Part shown: positions 1 to 11,292 of the stretch, one piece after another | How positions within the stretch are numbered: position 1 is the first letter of the stretch | How the letters are laid out: each line of letters starts with the position of its first letter | From: Chaunax sp. Z400 | Taxonomy: Eukaryota > Chordata > Actinopteri > Lophiiformes > Chaunacidae | NCBI GenBank assembly: GCA_037577475.1 | Contig: CM075183.1 | Location: forward strand, 15,024,971-15,088,970 | DNA length: 64,000 nucleotides | Reading direction: 5' to 3' | Translations under genes and position numbers: made by a program | The notes under the pieces: generated by a model | Told to the model about the DNA's origin: nothing | What the model saw: only the letters and a program-made list of their open reading frames with translations | Database searches by the model: none

Positions 1-3000
1 GCTCCAGAGAGTGTTGACAATACCATCTAGGTTAGCCAGCGAGGCTCGACTTGGAAATGATCTGAATGTAGGTTTGGGGTTTTTGGATCACTTTGAAACA
101 TCGAAACAAGCCACTGATTCCCTCGACATATCCATCCCATGAAAACCAGGGACTCTGCTCACTGTGTGGATTCTGATCAGCAGCAGATGTTGTATTAGAA
201 AGCAGCATAATCTCAGAGACATATCCTGTATGCACAAGCTAATGCAAAAATGGCGGTTCAAACAGTGGCTGAAATACAGGCAAACTATCTGCAGCCATTT
301 GAATGGCTCTTTAAATTATGTGCTGAGGTTTTTGTGGAAATATAGTACAACTCGAGACTGGACCAGAACAGCAGGTCCATTCAGCAAAGTACTGATCCAA
401 AATACTGCATGCAGTACACATCTTAAACACTTATTCTGGCATGAAAATACAACACATTTTGTGCTAGATTTAGTTATCTTACTGGTTTTATTCGCTACAC
501 AATTGGTCAACACATTCCAATTTCACTTATATACTGTACGTTACCCATCTTCTGCACCACAAGATACATTTTGCGGTTTATTCTGCAGCAAAATATCGAC
601 TGCTGGAGTTCCCAGTGTCATATGATTTATTACACCGGCCTCTTATAATCTACCAAACAACTGACCGCCCGACCCCGAGTCTCACTGACTTTGAAACAGT
701 CTGCAATATTTCAGTTGACCATTGTAAAATGATATGAAGCTTGCTCCTTTTGTCAGGCCTCATTCATCTGACGCAGTTTTTAAGTCTAGACCCATTACTC
801 AACACATGAGTCCTCAAACGCATTCAGAATACTGCCTGTAGCAGCGGTTGGCTAAACAATACCGCCTATCCAAGTATATCCTGTCCTGCCAAGTGGATTG
901 AAGTACCATCAATTTTGTCTCCATGTTTCTCTCGATTCTAAGCCTTGTAATGTGTTTTCCAGTTTGGCAGCCAATGTAGCCCTCATTATTATAAGTGAGG
1001 CCTCTGAACATCATCAGAGGTGTTTTTCAGATATTATTTCCTTACTTTTCTCAAGAGCTTTTCTTTGAATTTATCAAGGTGAACTGTTGATCATATGATG
1101 CCACGGGTTAATTAAGCTAACTGAGCTTAGCATAATGAGGTGTGTCTTTTGTCTCATCTTTCTGCTATTTGATGTCACATTTTCATTTCAGATTTCATCA
1201 TCCTGCCTTGTTTTAATTTGAATGTTTCATCTCTCTTTCACTGTATTTCTCTCTCTGCTTTCTGTTCTTCTTTTTTTTTGGGGGATTAGCACTCACATCC
1301 TGCCTTTTTATCTTGTGTTTATCTTTAACATCTCTCTGTTTTTCATCTCCCGTTTATTTCCTCCTTGTTTTAGCTACCGTTATTATGATGGATGTGTTAT
1401 TGTGGAATGGCACTGGTAAGATGCAACATTTCTCAGTAGAGGGTGTAGAATAAAATTGATATTTGTGTTTGATGTGTTTTTTCCCCTCTCATCATCCCAT
1501 AGAGACAGCCGCTGCCGCTGCCCTGTGAATTATGGATAACAATTCGTTTTTGCCCCGTTGTGACATTACATAAACTTGCCTCATAATGTGGCTTATTTAG
1601 AACAAGATGCACTGAACATTTTTAGAGAGGGGTCTGATTTCTTACTTGCACAGCTTCCCTCCCATGCAGATAAGAACCTTCAAATGAAACATGCTAATGA
1701 GGATGATGTCAAAGATGGAAAAAAAAGTCTCAGCCGACAGCACTATTGATGTCTTAAACACCTTTGAGATGATTAGCATTTGAAACATACCTTTGCTTGA
1801 ATAATTAACACCCTCTAAGTTTGATCGCTTCCTCTTTTCCTCCCAGAAACAGCCTATAAAATGACTTCATACAAATATTGGAATGACCAATTGCAAACTC
1901 ACACATAAATGATCTCTGGCATTGCAATGAATGGCACCCCTGCTAATTAAGACATACTGAAGGAACTCGGTGGTAATTTGATGCCAGAGTGTGAAGTAGT
2001 GCTCTTTATATAGCAGCACATTTACATGGATCTTTGGTTTTGTGACAAGCACAGTTGAGCTAAAGCATTTGCAAAGTTAAGGTGATGTATTAGACATTTA
2101 AAAATCGGATTAAAACACACATTTTAATAGAATTATTCCTAACATGATTTGCCTTGCAAAAAACTAAACCTTAAAAGAATTTGGAACGTAATGAAAACAG
2201 AGCTACGGATTGCAGTGCAATTGAATGCAACATCCTCATAGGGTAAAGCTCTACTGAAATGCACCGTCGTTGTTTGTTAGTGAGCTATAATAATTTTCAG
2301 TCACTGTGGTGCAATCTCACACTGCAAATTGTTCTGTGCTTGCCAAGATTCAAAATCTTAGATCTGGGAAATTATCTCACTGCATGGACAGATAATTTCA
2401 TCAGTATTAAGTCATTTTCTCCTCAACTCCACTGCTTAGCTCTTGTATTTTAGCTTCTCTTTTTTGCAAATGACTATATAACATATATAACTATAACATA
2501 GAGTAGCGCAATTTGCAGTGCAGACGTTTTGCCTCAACACACGTTCCATGCAGCTCTCAAATTCATCACATGTCTACCTGATAACTCCAGAAGAAGATAA
2601 GCCATGTCCAATATGAGTCATAGCCTCTTCATAACTTGTCCTCTTAGATGCATTTCCTATGACCTCTTATGTCTCCTTTATAAAGCTCTCTTTGAACATA
2701 ATTGCCACTACCTAGAGGACATTGTTTTGTTCTCTTTGTGTTCACCACTTGCGTTTCCGTGTCCACTCCGGGGGCAGTCGCCTTGATGAAGTGCCTCTCC
2801 CACCAGGTCATTAAGACAGCCCGGGGAAAATTATGTTTAATGGTCGCCCTGGTGAATTCATAAATCATTTATTTTGCTGCACACCTGGCCCATTTATATA
2901 GCTTAAACGTGAAGGTCTGCCAACATTTATGATGGGGAGCTAGATGCTTCAGTGAAGTGAGATCATTATGCATATCACCTGTAAATCACGAACAAATCCC

Positions 3001-3216
3001 TCCCCAAAATGTGTGACTGTCTAAACCAGATGTATGGATGCAGCTCCTGTGATTGTATCAAAATAAGTCATCTTCCCTCTTGTTTCCCTTGTGTACATTG
3101 TATTTATGGCCACACATGTTGGAATACACCCCTCTGTCTACTTTATTTTTATGTGATTTAATTTATTTGTTTCTTTTTCTTTCTTGCTTTTATCCTGTCC
3201 TTGTCCTGTTGCTCAG
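1..3216 (+). other. adgrl3: adgrl3 intron (window opens inside it), 5' of the microexon
   Basis: This is intronic sequence upstream of the first supported exon. Open frames here are short and lack protein-like composition. I looked for the TM4-TM5 exon, which in latrophilins precedes the loop 3 exons, and did not find it, so it must lie to the left of the window. A long pyrimidine-rich stretch at about 1200-1373 ends in a TAG acceptor and precedes the candidate 42-nt exon listed separately. Nothing else is recognised in 1416-3180. Confidence 0.75.
1374..1415 (+). other. candidate 42-nt cassette exon in the adgrl3 intracellular-loop-3 region
   Basis: A roughly 170-nt pyrimidine-rich tract ends in TTTTAG at 1373, and a strong donor GTAAGA begins at 1416. 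The 42 nt between them have no in-frame stop in the phase used by the downstream microexon (one leading base, then TAC CGT TAT TAT GAT), reading YRYYDGCVIVEWH. Its first 18 nt match the start of the 27-nt microexon at 3217 at 12 of 18 positions. Spliced to that microexon, the frame stays open. Spliced directly to the TM6 exon, the junction makes TGA and would truncate the receptor in loop 3. I know of no vertebrate counterpart, so this is inferred from splice signals and phase only and could be a decoy. Confidence 0.3.
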
Positions 3217-3243
3217 CTATCAGGATTATGAACCCGAGATCAA
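3217..3243 (+). CDS. adgrl3: adgrl3 27-nt cassette microexon (intracellular loop 3)
   Basis: This microexon has a pyrimidine tract and TGCTCAG acceptor (ending 3216) and a GTAAGA donor at 3244. In phase it reads YQDYEPEI, plus the first two bases of a Lys codon. The next exon begins with A, giving AAA then TCT TGG (K-S-W). Human ADGRL3 has a 27-nt optional insert at the same site, remembered as YEDNRPFIK just before SWVIGA; length, phase and position all agree. It sits in intracellular loop 3 just before TM6, where inserted residues may affect G-protein coupling. A TGC lies close to the 3' splice site, as in SRRM4-dependent neural microexons; that regulation is inferred. A transposon-like sequence starts 17 nt past the exon. 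Skipping keeps the frame. Confidence 0.8.
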
Positions 3244-5516
3244 GTAAGACAAAATTGAAAGGGCCCTTTTCCCACACTGCCGTCTTTCATTTTCTCCTCC
3301 ATATATAAAAAAAAAAAGAAAAGAAAAAATCTGCACCCAGATCCATCCAGCCTCTTCCTGAATCATTAACGTGATTTATTGTGGAGCACTCAGTCATGTT
3401 GAAGGCAGCATTAGCGTGCACACAGCACTCCTGTCTTACATATACTGTACATTGCCCAGAGATGTGACAAACCGGATTAGTTTTAAATGACACCTACATC
3501 TATGCACTCCATGGATATATTAGTACTGCACTGCACATACTGTAGTTATTTTAGTAGTCAGTCATTTTTAATGTTTTTTGTCTGTTGCTGTTTTATCCAC
3601 ATCCAATCTCTTTGAGCACATAATCAAAGTATAGGGCAGGTATAGGGCAAGTATAACCTCAGGTTGCCCTTAAATCTACTTGGAAACAACGTCTTTAGTC
3701 TTAGTCTTTTTGTCTCCTCGCCAGATCGCTTCTGCTTCAATTTCACGTCCATAATGAAGGTCTTTTTTTTTTCTCTTTAAATGAGGTAGAATATACATTG
3801 CACAGACTCAGATTCTTTAAAAACGGTGGTCACAAACTTTTGGTTGGTTGGGATAATCCCGCCCCCAGCCCGTGACGTAACTGGTTCTTTTTTCTGGCCC
3901 GGCAACGCTTTGGTTCCACTTTGGAACCAGTTTTCAGGGCCTAGAGCCGGTTCATCGGCTGTGGAAACACAAAGAACTGGTTCCAAATGAGGGTCTGGCC
4001 TGGAACCGGCCTTGGAACTGCCTCGGTGGAAAAGGGCCTATTGTGAAGTATCTTAAGTCAAAGTTTAAAAAGTTGAAGTCAATCGATTTTAACTTAATTA
4101 ATGTTGACTTTTATGTAGCTAATGGCATCAAATGAAATCCTCTTTCAAACTAATTCAAATAAACACATCTTGAATGACAGGTGTTGTGAATAATGGTGTA
4201 CTTAACAAGCTGCATGTGATGAGTTGCAGGTATACATACCTATACTTAAAGCAGCTTCAATATGCCACTGAGGGCATAATAAGTTACCCTTGTGGATAAA
4301 TTAATATTTTTGGACATGATGACTAGCTTTCAGTCACCGATTGTAATTATGCACTATGTCTAATTGATATAATAAACCTTAAATAAATATTTGGAGTTCT
4401 AACAGTTCAAACGTTGGTGTCCATAAAGAACAGTGAGGTGCAAACCAAAGGAAGACCTTCATTAGACTGAAATGTTGCATAAAATGAATTAGTAATTAGT
4501 TGGCCACCTCCCAACATTATACTATGAAGTTCTAGAGGCTAGATCATAGAGATGTAACCAGTTGTGGTCGTGCACAAGAGCAGAGAAGGTTGCCATTATT
4601 TTTAGTCATAAATTATCTGTGCAATTGTTAATCAAGGTTACCTGATTATTCTGCTGTGGGTAATTGTTCTTTGACAAGGCGTGCCGCTAACATTAGAGGC
4701 TGAAGGAGGAAAACATAACCGTCTCCCTCAGACGGCTTTAAAAAAAAACAGATTTAACCAACTCAAAGAAGATCTTTATACATGAAGGTTCCTGTGGATG
4801 AATCAGATATTAATCTTAACTCTGCCTCGTCCACTGCTGCGTACAGATGGTCGCCGAAATGCCAAAAGGGTGCAGGTGAAGGAAAAAAAACGCCACCTCT
4901 TGCCGCGGTGTGCCTCCACAAAGATAGAGCCCTTCATTCGTAATGGGCTTGGCGTTCTCAAGGGCATTTTTCTCAGCTCAACCTTTCAGCTTGAGTAAGA
5001 ATTTACAAGACACTTATCCCAACCCTCAGGCAATAGAATCCAATATGTAATATACTCATGTAAATAGTCTTGTAATGAAAATGCCATGCTCGTTACTCCT
5101 CCATTTATACAGACCTCCATTATTGTACGTATGAATCTGCAGTATAGTGATCATCTGTAAGTTTTAAATATAAACCCTCAATGGCGTCGCTTGACAGAGG
5201 GCAAGTAATGAAAGTGAAAATTTAGATCCATTGCCATTTCTCATCATTTTTTTCCCTCATTTGTTTGGTGCCTTCTCAGTCCCGTAGGATAACCTTGATT
5301 TATAGCTGTTGATTAAATGGCCTTGGAGTGATTTACATTGGATAATTATGATTCAGTGGGATCACACATTGCAGTTAAACTTGCGACTTTTAAATCCTTC
5401 ATTTATTCTCACAAAATATTTTATCGGTACAATTCGAATTTCGTCTCACAACCCAGTTTTAAAATGTTTAACTTTATCAAAAGGTTTGTTAGATGTTCTT
5501 TTCGTTCCCACTCCAG
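3244..5516 (+). other. adgrl3: adgrl3 intron between the loop 3 microexon and the TM6-TM7 exon
   Basis: This intron is about 2.27 kb. Its first third is occupied by a MITE-like element (3261-4039). The remainder (4040-5516) is AT-rich and I recognise no gene in it. A long open frame appears to run into the TM6 exon from 5338, but its first 59 codons are intronic: the CTCCAG acceptor at 5511-5516 marks where latrophilin homology begins. Confidence 0.75.
3261..4039. mobile_element. MITE-like DNA transposon with GGGCCCTTTTCC terminal inverted repeats
   Basis: The left end reads AGGGCCCTTTTCCCACACTG. The reverse complement of the right end reads AGGCCCTTTTCCACCGAGG. The right third is rich in GGTTCC/GGAACC motifs (3890-4020), a composition I associate with dispersed fish MITEs. 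The flanking 8-mers (AATTGAAA and TATTGTGA) agree at only 5 of 8 positions, so a hAT-type duplication is possible but eroded. No transposase frame remains. It lies 17 nt beyond the donor of the adgrl3 microexon. Confidence 0.5.
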
Positions 5517-5685
5517 ATCTTGGGTGATTGGGGCCATCGCCTTGCTATGCCTGCTGGGACTGACCTGGGCCTTTGGCCTGATGTATGTCAACGAGAGCAC
5601 GGTGGTCATGGCCTACCTGTTCACCATCTTCAACTCCCTGCAGGGAATGTTCATCTTCATCTTTCACTGCGTGCTGCAGAAGAAG
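5517..5685 (+). CDS. adgrl3: adgrl3 TM6-ECL3-TM7 exon
   Basis: This is part of a latrophilin, an adhesion G-protein-coupled receptor of synaptic plasma membranes that binds teneurins and FLRTs. The 169-nt exon has acceptor CTCCAG and donor GTATGG. It starts with the last base of a Lys codon and reads SWVIGAIALLCLLGL through TWAFGLMYVNES (TM6 with the adhesion-GPCR GLTWAFG motif). A short loop follows, then VVMAYLFTIFNSLQGMF through FHCVLQKK (TM7 and the start of the tail). The match to human ADGRL3 as remembered is nearly complete; V for I in MYVNES and VVMAY for VIMAY are the only differences I noted. ADGRL1 and ADGRL2 differ more here (LLFIN), which favours ADGRL3. Confidence 0.95.
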
Positions 5686-5894
5686 GTATGGATTCGTTCT
5701 TCAGAAGTGGTTTGTCAGATTGTGTGACTTCAGTTGACTCCATCTCCTAAATGATGTCATCTCCTCACAAGAAAGAGAGAACGCATTTCTCCAATTCTAG
5801 CCTCCCTCCCTTAAGCTTTGTGTTTTTTTATTTTTTTATTGTGTGATCATATCATTTAAAGACTGGTCTGGTCTAATCCTTTGGTGTCATGCAG

Positions 5895-6020
5895 GTGCGT
5901 AAGGAGTATGGAAAATGCCTGCGCACTCATTGCTGCAGTGGGAAAAGTGTGGACAGCTCCATCGGCTCTGGAAAAGGCACCGCCTCTCGTGCTCCAGGAC
6001 GCTACTCTACTGGGTCACAG
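5895..6020 (+). CDS. adgrl3: adgrl3 proximal cytoplasmic-tail exon
   Basis: The exon is 126 nt, phase 0 at both ends, with acceptor CATGCAG at 5894 and donor GTGGTG at 6021. It encodes VRKEYGKCLRTHCCSGKS, then a Ser/Gly-rich stretch ending GRYSTGSQ (42 residues). The KCLRTHCC cysteines are the conserved juxtamembrane cysteines of latrophilins, and HCCSGKS rather than SYCCGG matches ADGRL3 over ADGRL1 and ADGRL2. The 20 nt immediately before the exon recur exactly at 8249-8268 (see findings). Confidence 0.95.
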
Positions 6021-7736
6021 GTGGTGCAACACATTTCTGCTCCCTTTTTCTTTTTTTACTTTCTTTACTTTCATGATTTGTAGCCCTTTGCAGTGTCTTC
6101 TTTAGAAAAACAATAACATTTGTTTTGTTCTTGATTACTACTTGATTTTATCTTCAAGTAGTCGGACTGCATAGTTTTAAAGTTTAAATATGTCTGTGTG
6201 GGCATGCAAAGCATATCCTTTTTTGGAAGTGCTAGCAGGAAAATACAATGCTTGTTGAGCTAAATATTTTCTACGTACATAAAGTCAGTGTGCTATTCAT
6301 TTTCACTGCAGCAGACCAAATACTGTGAAGAATTGCTAATAAATGCATATTTTTCTTTCCCAATTATCTTAATTCTGTGCCTAAGGGGTGAATCACCCTG
6401 TAAGGTAAATTGTAAATGGATTCCTCCCACATTGATTGCCACAATACACTATAATTGAACATCATATCCATAGAGTTTGATTTCCTTCCAGTGCTCAATT
6501 ATAAACAGTCCTTAGTGTCAAGCATGCAGCGGCAACCCACGATGTAAGCTGGATTCTGTCTACAGATCAAAGTGTTTAATTATACATAGCGCTTTGACGA
6601 GATGGCTCTAACCTCATGTTCAGTCACTCTATATGAGCAAGACCGGAATGGAAACACTCAGACAGACGTGATTAACTCTGCACATTTGAAATGAATGTGT
6701 CATCAGCAAAGTGTATTTGAACCCGCTGGCAAACTAGAAGAAACTGTGCCTCCAGTGCCGGGGACAACATGATGTACAGTAAGGTAATGAGATCAGATGG
6801 GTCAGTATGGGGTAAACACAAAAGTGCCTAAATTGATATGCTCGTCTTGAGAGTGTGGTATTGATCCTTTGCTTGGGCATTTTTTCACATCATTTATGAT
6901 GCGATGATGAAGCTTCTACGGGTTAAAACATGTTCACACTCCGAATGTCACCTTTTAATGGGGAATTTTAGCAAGTTTTGCACATTATTTCGCTATCACC
7001 AAACCTGTTATGTTAATAATCTGAAATCTTCTGTCAAGCCACTCTGGTACAGAATAGAAAAAAAGTCAGTTCTTGGATATCCATACCTTTAGCTTGTGCA
7101 ACAGTCCATTGGAGTCTATCATAATGAACCAGGATGAACCTTCATGGAGTGAGCCTTTGCAACCAGAGACACTGATTTGGAGAGCTTGACATGACACTCA
7201 GTGTCTCCCCGAGGTTTGTTGGTGTTTCCCTTCACTCTCCCCATCACATGTATTCTCCCTGTGCTTGATGGGTGCAGTTGTGTCCGTTCTCGGGGCAACA
7301 ATAGCAGCGGAGGAGCTATTAGCATCCTCGCCGTTGGCTGGCGGCAGGTGGCGTGGCGACCCGTTTGAAAAACGGCCATATTTTGGCCGCGTTTGCACGT
7401 TGGGGTCAACGTTCGATCTTAGGTTTTGGGGACGTTTTTATTGCATATTACGTACCAACTTCGTTGGGCCGTTACATGCAATAAACGAGCCGCCCTTCCA
7501 AACGAATGGTAGGGGAAACACTGGCATTATTATCGACTTCACCAATCTCAGTACTAATGATTATCTTTAATTGGAGGTTAGTCCCCCTTAACATGTTTCA
7601 TGGTTTAAATAGATTAAAAAACTGCTTTTTTCCTTCTTCACTCTTCCTTTATTGTGTTACAGCGTAGGTGAGTGTATGCTGTAAGAATGTTAGGAGGAAA
7701 TATTCTGACGTTTTGACGTGTTGTTTTTCTCTGCAG
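6021..7736 (+). other. adgrl3: adgrl3 intron
   Basis: This 1.7-kb AT-rich intron contains one GC-rich island (7199-7523) that looks like a hAT-derived insertion and accounts for the longest open frames in the stretch. I see no other coding sequence. Confidence 0.75.
7199..7523. mobile_element. hAT-like non-autonomous element remnant
   Basis: The left end begins CAGTGTCTCCCC. The right end is GGGGAAACACTG, whose reverse complement is CAGTGTTTCCCC, so the terminal repeats agree at 11 of 12 positions. CAGTGTTTCCC is a common terminus of vertebrate hAT elements. The interior is markedly GC- and CpG-richer than the surrounding intron. I do not see a convincing 8-bp target duplication (ATGACACT versus GCATTATT), so the copy is old or the ends are imprecise. 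Confidence 0.5.
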
Positions 7737-7833
7737 AGCCGGATTCGCCGAATGTGGAATGACACCGTCAGAAAACAGTCTGAGTCGTCTTTTATGACCG
7801 GCGACATCAACAGCTCTGCGTCACTCAACAGAG
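7737..7833 (+). CDS. adgrl3: adgrl3 cytoplasmic-tail exon (SRIRRMWNDTVRKQSES)
   Basis: The exon is 97 nt, with acceptor CTCTGCAG at 7736 and donor GTACTT at 7834; it starts in phase 0 and ends in phase 1. It encodes SRIRRMWNDTVRKQSES, then SFMTGDINSSASLNR and the first base of the next codon. The RRMWNDTVRKQSESSF block is nearly invariant among latrophilins. Human ADGRL3 has SFITGDINSSASLNR here. The trailing G can join the cassette exon at 11167 (Gly) or the terminal exon at 13934 (Glu), both in frame. Confidence 0.95.
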
Positions 7834-10800
7834 GTACTTCATCCCGCTGCAAATTTTTAGTCACACGACTCCTCAATGCACAAGCCATCAGATTGGACGT
7901 CATGACCAATGCAAGACATAGTCATTCCGACTTAATTTCACTTTAGAATATCAGAATCCTTTTTTTAGGCAATTACATGAAGCTTTCAGCCACAAAGGTG
8001 GGAAAAAATATTTCACGTCAAGACAGCCATTTCTTAAAACTTTTCTTCAGATAATCCTAATAATTAGAATTCCAAGTCAAAGACACATTTTCTACTGAAC
8101 TGCCAATGAATACCAAATACACAAACGACTGGAGAAATATGATGCTGTCAGTAGACACGGTACGCTCATATCGCTGGGAGTGTTTGTCAGCATTTTGGCC
8201 TGGATAAAAGAGAACGTGATAATGAATACAAGGCATTGATTGAAAGGAAATCCTTTGGTGTCATGCAGCCACAGAATATTGTTTATTAAATCTGTTATTC
8301 TGAAGCATTAACAAGTTATTTCTACTGTCAAGTTTACAGAAAGGATTTCATCTAAACCTTAAAAAAAAACACTATGGAATACATCAAATTTTTCATGCAT
8401 TTGATGAAATTGTTTGTGAAAATTCCAATGTCTGTGCACAGAGTTAAGCCTCTCCTTGATTCTCCTGTCAAGCAATGCAGCATTATGCCATCTGACTGCG
8501 CAAACCTTGAAACTGAGACTATTCATACTCTCAGGAAAAGCGCTGACTAATAACCTAAAAATCAATTTAGTGGGATTCCCTCTCAGAAAAAAAAACATTG
8601 ACAAACGTATTTAACCATAATGCCTTTGACAGCAGCAATAGAGTGAAATTCAGAGTGTTTCAGGTTATACAGTAATATAAACTACTACGCCTATATTAAG
8701 TAGAAAATACCATTCTTGCTGGCATCCCTCCCCAACACTCTCCTTACACATCACATCTCTTGATGAAGGGCTGGAGTTCCACACTGCTTACTCTCTAAAT
8801 ACGCTCTGCTTGCGTAGACACTAATGCATAGTTACATTGATGGATTAATATTCGACACAGGGAGGAAGTGTCGGGATCTCAATAATTAAGCACTCAGCTT
8901 AGAACTATCAACAGCCTTTATATATTGTGGAGAGGCTGGATTGGGGTGGGAAGAGAGGGGTAGGTCGGGTGTTGAAGACAAGCAAACATGCATCTTCAAT
9001 AAAGGCAAAAGATGGAGACAGAAATTATTAATACGATTTCATACCCCTGGCTTCTTAACAGGCTGGATCTGCAAAAAACAACATTCATAAGAGCTTAAGA
9101 GTGTTTCGCCATCACAAGTATCGCAAGAAGCAGATGCAGATGCAAATTGAATTGCACTTATCCATGAATTATGTGTTGAGAAGCAAATATATTTCTTGGT
9201 GATATATTTCCATCCCCAAAACCTGAGAGAGAGCTTGCAGCTGACACTCATGCTTGGCTCTTCTTGAGTGCGGAATCATGCAATTATCTTGATGGCATGT
9301 TAAATTTATCCCAGAATTTAATATTATTACACCACACAACTAGTTTGGTTTTGGGAATGTATAAAATGTGGACAATATAAGTGGGGAAATAGTCATTGGG
9401 GAAAAAAATGTGATGCTTGCAATGCAACAAATTGTTTTCTTGAATCTGAACATTTTAATTTCCTAGCAAAACTATAACATGCCTAATTAATACTTAACTC
9501 AAATAAAAAAGATAATAGGAAAAGATTGGCTGATATAAACTTTTTTAATCAAGTGTTCCAACTTCTGCAATTAGGTCACCATCAAAAAGTATGAGACCAG
9601 CTTTTTAAAAGACGGTAGAGTCACAAGGTATTATAAAAGTCTTTCTCCATTGGTATGGCAAGATTCAGAGCATTAGAAAGGAATAGTGCACTCTGCCAGA
9701 GGATCTAATTGCTACCTCTGATAAAAGATGTTTATCCTCTCTGGCATAGTGGAAGCATTGGGGGGCTCTTGTAAACAGGAAATGAATGTGAGTCACAAAT
9801 ATTTTCAGCATACTTGATATTCCGCATAATGCATTCAAACACTTGAAAATAAACTATTTTTATCAACAGCGAAGAAAACAAACATTAGGGGAATCGGCAC
9901 TATTCATGTTTAAGATTACATCATTCAAGTCTGGAGCTAATCATAGGGCTCAGACTGTGAAGGCTGCTTCGGTGTGGCGGTATGTGGTCGGGAAACTGAT
10001 GAGTCAATCAGGCGAGAACCTGGCAAAAATTAATTGAGGTGTAGCATAAGTAGAAAATAGAACTTCTGCTCTGTTTGTGAGAAGAAGGCGATCCTGGAGC
10101 AAAACAAAGACCATCTTGACCATAGAAAGAACACGTGACTTTATTCAGAGGTTATTTCAGCAACGGCACAAAAGAGAGTTACACAAAACATGAACGTTTC
10201 TCTTTGGAGGAAGGGAAATATTTGATCAATCCAGCTCACAAGATTAGCAATGCCACCAGCGTAATAATAGTGCAGTATGTGACCATGCGCTAGACTGTTA
10301 TTATGCCTTTCAGGCTTTCCATTAACCTTTTGCACATATGGGTGGAGAAGACTATTATTAGCATATTGCTATTATTTTTTATTTCAGAATTACTAGGTAG
10401 ACAAAAGTGGGCTACTGTTTCCAGAAAACAGATCATTTTCAGGGTTGAAATTACAACTTTCACTGGCCTTCTTTATTAGACATTGCTAGTTCGTTCATTA
10501 AGCTGTTGATAGCTTCAGGAAAAAAAGTGTATTCAGGAATAATATGAAGCCAGACTGTTATTGTAGTATTTTTAGCTACTTAGCTTACATACCTTACATT
10601 AGCCATTGCTAGTCTAACTTCCATCACCGGCCAAATATGTGGAGAAAGCTTGACCAGCCTCCTGTTCTTAGTTACCATTGCTAATCTCTGACATATTTTA
10701 GGCATTATTTAATACGCATTTCTTCTGACTCAAAGACCAAACAGATAATTGTATTCTGTCCTGGTTGAGTTGAAATGTAACTGTACATGTGTTGCGTTGG

Positions 10801-11166
10801 CGACGTCCATGCTTCTTTGTAATTTCTGTCTGTTAACACGAATATTCTGTCTGTATGTGGAGCACAAAAAAAAAGGTCTTAACACTAATGGACGGAATTA
10901 ACAACAAAATTAGCACACTTTCCATCGGTCCCATTAGCCATGTCAGTTCAGCTCTGCCACTTCCATGTAGCAAAACCCCTCACATTAATGATCATGTGAT
11001 CATTTGGATGTTAATGGCTGTCATTGCTCTGCTGCATCTGCCCAACTGATATGTATGTTCTTTCTCTTTCTTTCTACACACCTTCCTCTTTCTGTCTCTA
11101 CACTTTTGTTCTCTTCTGTTTTTTTTTTCCCCCCTGTCTCACTCTGTCTCTTTCTGGCTGCTCCAG
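7834..11166 (+). other. adgrl3: adgrl3 intron before the C-tail cassette exon
   Basis: This 3.3-kb AT-rich intron holds many short open frames, none protein-like. The exact 20-nt copy of the acceptor of the 5895 exon lies at 8249-8268. A strong pyrimidine tract (about 11055-11166) precedes the cassette exon. I recognise nothing else. Confidence 0.75.
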
Positions 11167-11292
11167 GGGCTATGGCTAACCATCTTATACCTAATGCACT
11201 TCTACGTCCTCATGGCACTAACAATCCCTATAATACATTGCTTGGGGAATCGGCAGTCTATAACAACCCTCTGGGCATGTACAACACACAAG
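11167..11292 (+). CDS. adgrl3: adgrl3 126-nt cassette exon in the C-terminal tail
   Basis: The exon is 126 nt (a multiple of 3), phase 1 at both ends, with acceptor GCTCCAG at 11166 and donor GTGTGC at 11293. It encodes GAMANHLIPNALLRPHG, then TNNPYNTLLGESAVY, NNPLGMYNTQ. Human ADGRL3 carries an optional tail segment with the same start (GAMANHLI) and the same MYNTQ end. Inclusion adds 42 residues between SASLNR and EGILNNARD; skipping restores SASLNREGILNN with no frame change. In rodents, alternative splicing of the Lphn3 tail has been reported to alter G-protein coupling and postsynaptic scaffold assembly. Whether this particular exon does so in fish is inference. Confidence 0.9.

Noticed and set aside
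5338..5516. Apparent N-terminal extension of the TM6-TM7 reading frame
   Set aside because: Latrophilin homology starts exactly after the CTCCAG acceptor at 5516, and the upstream part is AT-rich intron. The true upstream partner is the 3217 microexon or the TM5 exon.
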